Shown here: piece by piece, positions 58,407 to 64,000 of the stretch
Position numbering within the stretch: position 1 is the stretch's first letter
Layout: each line of letters starts with the position of its first letter
From: Pelagihabitans sp965238025
GTDB lineage: Bacteria > Bacteroidota > Bacteroidia > Flavobacteriales > Flavobacteriaceae
Assembly: GCA_965238025.1 (NCBI GenBank)
Contig: OZ250162.1
Span: 744,001-808,000 of the forward strand
Reading direction: 5' to 3'
Length of the DNA: 64,000 nt
Notes under the pieces: generated by a model
Seen by the model: the letters and a program-made list of their open reading frames with translations, nothing else
Told to the model about the DNA's origin: nothing
The model's database searches: none
Program-made: the position numbers and the translations under genes

Positions 58407-59724
58407 GGGGTAGGGTAACTTTAATTTGTTTCAAACGTTTTTTATCTAAACTCTCTACTTTGAACCGATAGTTCTTGAATTTAACAACAGCTCCCTTTTT
58501 CGGAAAACTTCCTGCAATCTCAAGTACAAAACCTGCGATAGTTTCCGATTCTCCTTTTTGGTTTTCAAATTCCTGCTCGTCCTGAATTTTTACGACTCGG
58601 TAAAAATCCTTTAGGGCCGTTTTCCCCTCGAAGACAAAATTAAAATCATCCAGCTTGGAATAAATAAGGTCCTCATCATCAAACTCATCACTGATATCGC
58701 CAACTATTTCTTCTATTATATCCTCTAAAGTTACGATACCCGACGTACCTCCATATTCATCGACCACAACGGCCAAATGGTTTTTCTTGTCCTGAAACTC
58801 CAACAACAAATCGTCCAACTTTTTATTCTCAGGCACAAAATAAGGTTCGCGAATAAGGGGCATCCAATTAAAGTTCTTTTTTTCAATATGGGGCAGTAGG
58901 TCCTTTACATAAAGGACCCCCAGTACATTGTCCATATTTTCAGAAAAAACCGGGATACGGGAGTAGCCATGTTTCATAATCTCTGCTATGACCTCCGGGA
59001 ACTTCATTTCCTCATTCAATGCAAAAATATCAATACGGGGGCGCATAACTTGTTTGGTATCCGTATTACCAAAAGACACAATGCCCTTTAGTATTTTTTG
59101 TTCTTCTTTGGTAGTATCGCCATCAGAAGTAAGTTCCAAAGCTTGTGAAAGTTGATCAACACTAAGGTTCGATTTTTCTTTGCCCAAGCTATTGTGCAAA
59201 AACAATGTTCCCGACCTCATAGGGAGACTGAGGGGTGAAAAGATAAAATCCAAGGCCTTTAGCGGATAGGCCATAAAGTTCGCAAAAGCGATGCTATTTC
59301 GATTCGCATACACCTTGGGCAGAATTTCTCCAAACATCAATATCAGAAAGGTGGCGACGACCACTTCAAGCAAAAATCGCACATCTATAAACCCAAATAT
59401 TTGGTAGGTTATCGAACTAAATAGCGTATCTCCAATAATGCTGAATAGTAGCACAATCCCAATATTAATGGCATTATTGGCAATCAGGATAGTGGCCAAA
59501 AGCTTTTTAGGCCTATCTAGTAGTTTAACGATAATATTGCCACGCGAGGTCTTCTCTTCCGCAATTTCATTTATATCGGTCGATGACAGTGCAAAAAATG
59601 CCACCTCAGCTCCTGAAATAAGCGCGGAACACAGGAGCAACAAAATCAAAACGACGATTTTTAACGCAAGGGCACTATCGAAAACTGTAGTATAAAATAG
59701 TAAACTTAAGGGGTCAGGGTCCAA
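58399..59724 (-). CDS. gldE: Gliding motility-associated protein GldE (CorC/HlyC-type)
   Basis: A 441-residue membrane protein with a DUF21/CNNM transmembrane domain (about 15-190), a pair of CBS domains (about 215-335, with RPRIDIFALNEEMKFPEVIA and LAVVVDEYGGTSGIVTLEDI) and a CorC_HlyC domain (about 350-440). Relatives are magnesium or cobalt efflux proteins. It is coupled to gldD and follows ssb. TTG at 59724 is the only start that includes the family N-terminus MDPDPLSL. Confidence 0.93.
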   Translation of the reverse strand: MDPDPLSLLFYTTVFDSALALKIVVLILLLLCSALISGAEVAFFALSSTDINEIAEEKTSRGNIIVKLLDRPKKLLATILIANNAINIGIVLLFSIIGDTLFSSITYQIFGFIDVRFLLEVVVATFLILMFGEILPKVYANRNSIAFANFMAYPLKALDFIFSPLSLPMRSGTLFLHNSLGKEKSNLSVDQLSQALELTSDGDTTKEEQKILKGIVSFGNTDTKQVMRPRIDIFALNEEMKFPEVIAEIMKHGYSRIPVFSENMDNVLGVLYVKDLLPHIEKKNFNWMPLIREPYFVPENKKLDDLLLEFQDKKNHLAVVVDEYGGTSGIVTLEDIIEEIVGDISDEFDDEDLIYSKLDDFNFVFEGKTALKDFYRVVKIQDEQEFENQKGESETIAGFVLEIAGSFPKKGAVVKFKNYRFKVESLDKKRLKQIKVTLPHE

Positions 59725-59746
59725 AGGTTGCTATTTGATGGGTTGG

Positions 59747-60205
59747 TTAGAACGGAAGATCATCTTCCTGCTCGGTAGTTGTAGTTGATACAGGTTCTGA
59801 AGCGGTAGGGGCTGCTGGGGTCTGTTGAACGGGTTTTTGCTGCTGAATAGCATTTGCCGTGCTCTCTTTTTTAGTGCTCAAAAAGGTAAAATCATGCACT
59901 TGCACTTCGGTAGAATAACGCGTATTACCATCATCACCTTGCCATTGCCGGGTTTTTAATCGGCCTTCAACATATACTTTATCGCCCTTACTAAGATATT
60001 TTTCACAAATCTCGGCGGCCTTGTTCCGAACAACTATATTATGCCAATCTGTATTGGTAACTTTTTCTCCTGTAGTTTTATTGGTATAGGTTTCATTTGT
60101 TGCAATCGGAAAACGCCCAATGCAGCCACCACCCTCAAAATAATGCATTTTTACCTCGTCTCCCAGATGCCCGATCAACATCACCTTGTTCAATGTTCCG
60201 CTCAT
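59747..60205 (-). CDS. ssb: Single-stranded DNA-binding protein
   Basis: Binds single-stranded DNA in replication and repair. The 152 residues comprise an OB fold (1-110; NKVMLIGHLGDEVKMHYFEG, later WHNIVVRNKAAEICEKYLSK), a Pro/Thr/Gln-rich linker and the acidic interaction tip ending DDLPF. Its -7 box lies at the mutY stop codon. Gene order mutY-ssb-gldE-gldD is characteristic of Flavobacteriaceae. Confidence 0.96.
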   Translation of the reverse strand: MSGTLNKVMLIGHLGDEVKMHYFEGGGCIGRFPIATNETYTNKTTGEKVTNTDWHNIVVRNKAAEICEKYLSKGDKVYVEGRLKTRQWQGDDGNTRYSTEVQVHDFTFLSTKKESTANAIQQQKPVQQTPAAPTASEPVSTTTTEQEDDLPF

Positions 60206-60222
60206 AACTTTAAAGTAATTGT

Positions 60223-60230
60223 CAAAAGTA
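60223..60230 (-). promoter_or_regulatory. Bacteroidota -7 promoter box (TACTTTTG) for ssb
   Basis: TACTTTTG on the minus strand matches TAnnTTTG; it lies next to the mutY stop codon and 17 bases before the ssb ATG. Confidence 0.5.
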
Positions 60231-61280
60231 CTAAATTTTATACGCTTTTATAAAATCGGCGATTAAAACAGGCACCGCATAATCTTCTAATTTATTAAAG
60301 GGTATTCCGGTTGGGAATATGGCATCGGTTTTTACAATCCAAAAGCGGGTGTGTAAATGTTGATGGGATAATTTATGGACGATCTCTTTCTCGTTATAGG
60401 GGACTATTTCAGAAATAGAATCTGCCTTCAATTCAGATGGAAGTCTTTTTCCGAGTTCGGCCAAGGTGATATTTTTATCGGATTCTACCAAGGGAAACTC
60501 CCAAAGGCCTTCCCAAATACCCCTGCCCTTCCTTTGGTTTAGGAGGCTTACCGGTTCTTCCTTTTCATTGCGCCCAAGTACCACCAAATAATTAAAGTGC
60601 CTATGGCGTATTTTGTTCTTCTTTAATTTTACAGGTAGTTCGTTTACCTTATTTTTTTGCAGGGCAACACAACTTTGATTCAATGGACATTCAATGCAAT
60701 CTGGGTTTTTAGGTCTGCATTGAATTGCCCCGAACTCCATAATACCCTGGTTATAGTCCCGAATATTTTCCGATGACATCACTTCATTTGCCAATTTCCT
60801 AAAATATTTTGGGCCAGCACTGTCATTTATTGGGTTAGCAACCCCGAAATATCGAGCCAAAACCCGATATACATTACCGTCAACAACGGGTTGTAACTCG
60901 CCAAAGCAAATAGAGGCAATGGCACTTGCCGTATAATCGCCAATGCCCTTGAGCTTAATCAATTCATCATACGACTCTGGGAATTTGCCGTCCATTTCAA
61001 AGGCTACTTCCTTAGCCGTAGCATGTAGGTTTCGAGCCCGTGAATAATACCCCAAACCCTGCCATAATTTCAACACTTTTTCTTCCGGAGCATTGGCCAA
61101 ATCAATGATGGCGGGGAATTCCTTTATAAATTTTAGATAGTAGGGCGTACCTTGGGCAACTCTCGTTTGCTGCAGCATTACTTCGGAAAGCCAAATTTTA
61201 TATGGGTCTTTGGTTCCCCGCCACGGGAGTGCTCTTTTGTTGGCGGTGTACCACAGTAGGATTTTTTGGGAAAAGGACAT
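60231..61280 (-). CDS. mutY: A/G-specific adenine glycosylase
   Basis: Removes adenine mispaired with 8-oxoguanine. The 349 residues contain the helix-hairpin-helix (LKGIGDYTASAIASICFGEL), the catalytic aspartate region VDGNVYRVLARYFG, a [4Fe-4S] cluster loop with C-x6-C-x2-C-x5-C spacing (CRPKNPDCIECPLNQSC) and a C-terminal NUDIX-like 8-oxoG-recognition domain (about 225-349). ATG at 61280 is chosen over a TTG one codon upstream. Confidence 0.96.
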   Translation of the reverse strand: MSFSQKILLWYTANKRALPWRGTKDPYKIWLSEVMLQQTRVAQGTPYYLKFIKEFPAIIDLANAPEEKVLKLWQGLGYYSRARNLHATAKEVAFEMDGKFPESYDELIKLKGIGDYTASAIASICFGELQPVVDGNVYRVLARYFGVANPINDSAGPKYFRKLANEVMSSENIRDYNQGIMEFGAIQCRPKNPDCIECPLNQSCVALQKNKVNELPVKLKKNKIRHRHFNYLVVLGRNEKEEPVSLLNQRKGRGIWEGLWEFPLVESDKNITLAELGKRLPSELKADSISEIVPYNEKEIVHKLSHQHLHTRFWIVKTDAIFPTGIPFNKLEDYAVPVLIADFIKAYKI

Positions 61281-61361
61281 CAAATTGAACGCTTAGCCGC
61301 TAAAGTAGTGGTTTACAGTCTTAAAATTAATGGTACGCGATAAAAGATTCAATTTAATTTA

Positions 61362-61369
61362 TATATTTG
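61362..61369 (+). promoter_or_regulatory. Bacteroidota -7 promoter box (TATATTTG) for hup
   Basis: TATATTTG matches TAnnTTTG and lies 30 bases before the hup ATG; an apparent TTG start at 61367 overlaps it and is rejected. Confidence 0.55.
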
Positions 61370-61399
61370 CATCCCCTAAAACAAACTATATTATTTAAG

Positions 61400-61690
61400 A
61401 TGACGAAAGCGGAAATTGTAGCAAAGATCTCAGATAAACTGGGAATGGAAAAAGCAGAGGTTCAAGCAACGGTTGAATCTTTTATGGAAGAGGTAAAATC
61501 TTCATTGGAAGGTGGCACAAATGTATATTTAAGAGGTTTTGGTAGTTTCATTATTAAGACCAGAGCCGAAAAAACAGGAAGAAATATTTCTAAGAATACT
61601 ACCATAAAAATTCCTGCCCATAACATCCCTGCCTTTAAACCTGCAAAGGTATTTGTGGAAGGTGTAAAGAGTAATGTGCTTATAAAATAA
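61400..61690 (+). CDS. hup: HU-family DNA-binding protein
   Basis: A 96-residue histone-like protein that bends and compacts DNA. MTKAEIVAKISDKLGMEKAE starts the helical dimer part, and the beta-arm region has the VYLRGFGSFIIKTRAEKTGR consensus with PAHNIPAFKPAK at the end. ATG at 61400 is fixed by the promoter upstream. It is divergent from mutY and followed closely by the small basic peptide gene. Confidence 0.95.
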   Translation: MTKAEIVAKISDKLGMEKAEVQATVESFMEEVKSSLEGGTNVYLRGFGSFIIKTRAEKTGRNISKNTTIKIPAHNIPAFKPAKVFVEGVKSNVLIK

Positions 61691-61715
61691 TCAATAACTA
61701 TAAAAGTTTAACTTT

Positions 61716-61805
61716 ATGCCGAGCGGTAAAAAACGAAAAAGACATAAGGTAGCTACCCACAAGCGTAAAAAACGCCGGAGAGCTAACCGTCACAAGAAAA
61801 AGTAG
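61716..61805 (+). CDS. Ultra-basic 29-residue peptide, candidate small ribosomal or nucleic-acid-binding protein
   Basis: A 29-codon frame from ATG 61716 to TAG 61803-61805, beginning MPSGKKRKRHKVATHKRKK; more than half of its residues are Lys, Arg or His. It lies 25 bases after hup and 144 before rng, and its stop codon is part of an intrinsic terminator hairpin, which argues for a real transcript. The composition and the KRKKRRRANRHKKK tail resemble small ribosomal proteins such as bTHX or the mS38-type C-terminus. Peptides of this size and place are easily missed by gene callers. Identity not proven. Confidence 0.7.
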   Translation: MPSGKKRKRHKVATHKRKKRRRANRHKKK

Positions 61806-61823
61806 TTGTATCAACTACTTTTT
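61797..61823 (+). terminator. Intrinsic terminator overlapping the stop of the small basic gene
   Basis: A perfect 12-bp stem (AAAAAGTAGTTG with CAACTACTTTTT) around TAT; the 3' arm ends in five T. It ends the hup-small peptide unit before rng. Confidence 0.9.
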
Positions 61824-61949
61824 CATTTTAAAACGTTCTTTGACATAGAGGTTCTAAAAGAGAACCTCGGCAAGTTGCTACAACTTGTTTATAGCATTGT
61901 TTAATCTATCTGTTCCCGAACGAATCGGGGCAGACATAAATACAATCAG

Positions 61950-63497
61950 GTGAATAGAGAATTAATCGTAAGATCTAGTTCAGACGCTGTTGACTTTGCC
62001 TTATTAAAGGATGGGAAACTCACCGAATTGCACAAAGATGAGGACAACAATAATTTTTCGGTAGGCGATATATTCCTCGCCAAGATCCGGAAGCCCGTGA
62101 CCGGCTTGAACGCCGCGTTTGTAAACGTGGGTTATGAGAAAGATGCCTTCTTGCATTACCATGACCTTGGGCCACAATTGTCTTCAATGCTAAAGTTCAT
62201 AAAGGGCGTTAGCACCGGGAAATTAAGGGATTATGACCTAAAGAATTTTCCGTTCGAAAAAGATATTGACAAGAATGGTGTGATTACCGACGTAGTCAAG
62301 GCCAATCAGTCGCTTTTAGTGCAAATCGTAAAAGAACCCATTTCTACAAAAGGCCCCCGAATAAGTTCGGAGCTTTCTTTTGCTGGGCGTTACATTGTAA
62401 TGGTACCCTTCTCAGACCGTGTTTCGGTTTCGCAGAAAATAGGCAGTAAAAAAGAAAAAGACCGTTTAAAGCGATTGGTTAAGAGTATCAAGCCCAAAGG
62501 TTATGGGGTTATTATACGAACCGTCGCAGAGGGTAAAAAAGTTGCAGAACTTGATAAAGATTTGGAAAACTTGTTGGCCAAATGGACAACAATGTGCAAA
62601 GCGTTGTATAAAGCACGCACCCCTTCTAAGGTATTGGTAGAGGTCAATAGGGCCTCGAGCATCCTTAGAGATGTGTTCAATGATTCCTTTACGGGAATAC
62701 ATGTTGATAATCAGACGCTTTTTGAACAAATTCAGGACTACGTGCAAGAAATAGCACCGGGAAAAGAGTCCATGGTAAAACAGTACCGATCATCTGTACC
62801 GATTTTTGAAAAATTTGGAATCGAAAGACAAATAAAAACTTCTTTCGGTCGAACGGCTTCTATGAGTAAAGGTGCGTACCTTATCATTGAACATACAGAA
62901 GCACTTCACGTAATAGACGTGAACAGTGGCACCCGTTCAAACAAGGCCAAAAACCAAGAAGACACGGCATTGGAAGTAAATATGCTTTCTGCCTCTGAAA
63001 TCGCAAGACAATTGCGTCTACGCGATATGGGCGGTATCATCGTTATCGATTTTATCGATATGGTGAAACCCCAACACAGAAAAAAGCTTTTCGAGCATCT
63101 CAGGGATGAGATGAAAGATGATCGAGCCAAACATAAAATATTGCCACCGAGCAAGTTTGGACTCATACAGATTACACGTCAACGGGTTCGCCCCGAGATG
63201 AATATTAAGACAACAGAAGAGAATCCGAATAAAGGTGGGGGTGAGGTAGAAGCCCCAATCGTCTTGATAGACAAAATCAACACGGATCTTGAAAAATTGT
63301 TGAAAGGCCCTGCAAAGGACAATAAAATCACTTTGAACATTCACCCGTTCATTGCTGCCTATATTACCAAAGGGTTCCCGTCAATACGATTCAAATGGTT
63401 TTTGGATCATAAAAGATGGATCAAAGTACAACCGAGGGATGCATATACATACCTCGAATTCCGTTTTAAGAATAAAGACGGGAAAACTATTTACTAA
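61950..63497 (+). CDS. rng: Ribonuclease G (RNase E/G family)
   Basis: Endoribonuclease for 16S rRNA maturation and mRNA decay. The 515 residues have an S1 RNA-binding domain (about 35-125), the catalytic DNase I-like subdomain with magnesium-binding aspartates in IDVNSGTRSNKAKNQED and GGIIVIDFIDM, and the C-terminal RNase E/G region (LIQITRQRVRPEM). The start is GTG at 61950 (MNRELIVRSSSDAVDFALLK). No degradosome scaffold tail, as in RNase G. It ends in a terminator at 63501. Confidence 0.95.
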   Translation: MNRELIVRSSSDAVDFALLKDGKLTELHKDEDNNNFSVGDIFLAKIRKPVTGLNAAFVNVGYEKDAFLHYHDLGPQLSSMLKFIKGVSTGKLRDYDLKNFPFEKDIDKNGVITDVVKANQSLLVQIVKEPISTKGPRISSELSFAGRYIVMVPFSDRVSVSQKIGSKKEKDRLKRLVKSIKPKGYGVIIRTVAEGKKVAELDKDLENLLAKWTTMCKALYKARTPSKVLVEVNRASSILRDVFNDSFTGIHVDNQTLFEQIQDYVQEIAPGKESMVKQYRSSVPIFEKFGIERQIKTSFGRTASMSKGAYLIIEHTEALHVIDVNSGTRSNKAKNQEDTALEVNMLSASEIARQLRLRDMGGIIVIDFIDMVKPQHRKKLFEHLRDEMKDDRAKHKILPPSKFGLIQITRQRVRPEMNIKTTEENPNKGGGEVEAPIVLIDKINTDLEKLLKGPAKDNKITLNIHPFIAAYITKGFPSIRFKWFLDHKRWIKVQPRDAYTYLEFRFKNKDGKTIY

Positions 63498-63500
63498 ATT

Positions 63501-63530
63501 AAAGCGACTCTCGGCAACGAGGGTCGCTTT
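63501..63530 (+). terminator. Intrinsic terminator of rng
   Basis: A 13-bp stem (63501-63513 with 63518-63530, one T-G wobble) with a GCAA tetraloop, followed by TTTT. It starts 3 bases after the rng stop. Confidence 0.92.
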
Positions 63531-63556
63531 TTTTGTTTAAGCATGTTTTTAATATC

Positions 63557-63576
63557 ATTCCTGCGAAGGCAGGAAT
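63557..63576. repeat. Short palindromic intergenic element
   Basis: ATTCCTGC GAAG GCAGGAAT is a perfect 8-bp inverted repeat in the rng-recX gap, of a type often found dispersed between bacterial genes. A single copy is present here. Confidence 0.6.
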
Positions 63577-63701
63577 CTCAATCTCTCCTATTACATTCCT
63601 GAATTTATCGACTTGCATTATTACTTTTAAATATGAAAAGGCTTTTTTAAATGAGTTGAACTTGAAAAATGATTTGTTAATTTTGATTATACTTGGAATG
63701 C

Positions 63702-64000
63702 ATGCTCAAAAAAAGAGAAACCTACACCTTGACCGAGGCCACCCGAAAATTAGAAGGGTATTGCGCCTACCAGGAACGTTGCCACAAAGATGTAAATCAA
63801 AAACTTAGGGATATGCAGATGATTCCTAAGGCAATAGATCAGATCGTAACACACCTAATCCAGGAGAACTACTTGAACGAAGAACGTTTTGCCCAAAGTT
63901 TTGCACGGGGCAAGTTCAGGGTTAAAAAATGGGGTAGGAACCGGATTGTAAGCGAGCTGAAATTTCGTAACATTTCCAGATACAATATTAATACGGCATT
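63702..64000 (+). CDS. recX: Regulatory protein RecX (C-terminus outside window)
   Basis: The reading frame from ATG 63702 stays open to the window end (99 codons plus two bases). It shows the RecX tandem-helix pattern: TEATRKLEGYCAYQERCHKD, a leucine-rich IDQIVTHLIQENYLNEERF and AQSFARGKFRVKKWGRNRI. RecX modulates RecA filament activity. A TATACTTG sequence (one mismatch to TAnnTTTG) at 63688 may be its -7 box. Confidence 0.88.
   Translation, partial: MLKKRETYTLTEATRKLEGYCAYQERCHKDVNQKLRDMQMIPKAIDQIVTHLIQENYLNEERFAQSFARGKFRVKKWGRNRIVSELKFRNISRYNINTA

Noticed and set aside
1..64000. tRNA, rRNA, prophage or insertion sequence
   Set aside because: I scanned intergenic gaps on both strands for cloverleaf-like and transposase signals and found none I could support. 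A tRNAscan and ISfinder search would be decisive.

Overview
The window is a piece of chromosome from a gliding marine-type Flavobacteriaceae bacterium (Bacteroidota). The evidence is the gldD-gldE-ssb-mutY gene order, a type IX secretion (T9SS) type B sorting domain, a Bacteroides-type ECF sigma / FecR / TonB-receptor trio, DUF3127, DUF3098, DUF4199 and DUF4301 proteins, an absence of obvious Shine-Dalgarno sequences, and many TAnnTTTG promoter -7 boxes. Base composition looks moderate to AT-rich throughout (not counted). A Maribacter/Zobellia/Muricauda-like genus is a guess. I saw no rRNA, tRNA, CRISPR array, insertion sequence or prophage.

Layout. 1-3.5 kb: a TonB receptor (cut by the window edge), its FecR anti-sigma factor and a divergent ECF sigma factor. 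3.5-10.5 kb: housekeeping and metabolism (DUF423, saccharopine dehydrogenase-like enzyme, Lrp regulator, GNAT, zinc peptidase, SemiSWEET, leuS). 10.6-17.9 kb: a T9SS cargo adhesin-like protein, a secreted DinB-like protein, the ftsX-DUF3098-uppP-truB envelope/RNA operon and a TonB-C-like protein. 18-26.6 kb: tag with a 7-bp tandem repeat at its stop, aat, a short-chain fatty acid transporter, an SSB-tipped DUF3127 protein, a histidine kinase, HIT and greA. 26.6-29.2 kb: a TonB receptor behind a TPP riboswitch. 29.2-33 kb: a hybrid kinase/Hpt and an NtrC-type regulator, convergent. 33.3-38 kb: two secreted paralogues and an operon carrying a thiamine-binding protein, a PnuC/PnuT transporter and a NadR-like kinase. 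38-48 kb: ahcY, glycerate kinase, a SIR2-TPR protein in AT-rich surroundings, rpmA-rplU, and transporters. 48.3-57.8 kb: a PLP dehydratase, an intergenic repeat cluster, a secreted 29-residue-repeat protein, then a one-strand cluster of secreted proteins under a membrane-bound AraC regulator. 57.8-64 kb: gldD, gldE, ssb, mutY, hup, a 29-residue ultra-basic peptide, rng and recX (cut by the window edge).

How genes work together. The TPP riboswitch receptor and the 36-37 kb operon probably form one thiamine acquisition route: outer membrane receptor, binding protein, inner membrane PnuT and trapping kinase. The most novel-looking locus is 50.8-57.8 kb. Two serine-hydrolase-fold proteins have both lost their catalytic serine, replaced by Glu and Asp. 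They alternate with NTF2-like secreted proteins and sit with a DJ-1/PfpI lipoprotein and a membrane AraC regulator. This looks like a non-enzymatic, possibly ligand-sensing or binding, envelope module. All functional assignments rest on motif reading by eye; no searches were run.
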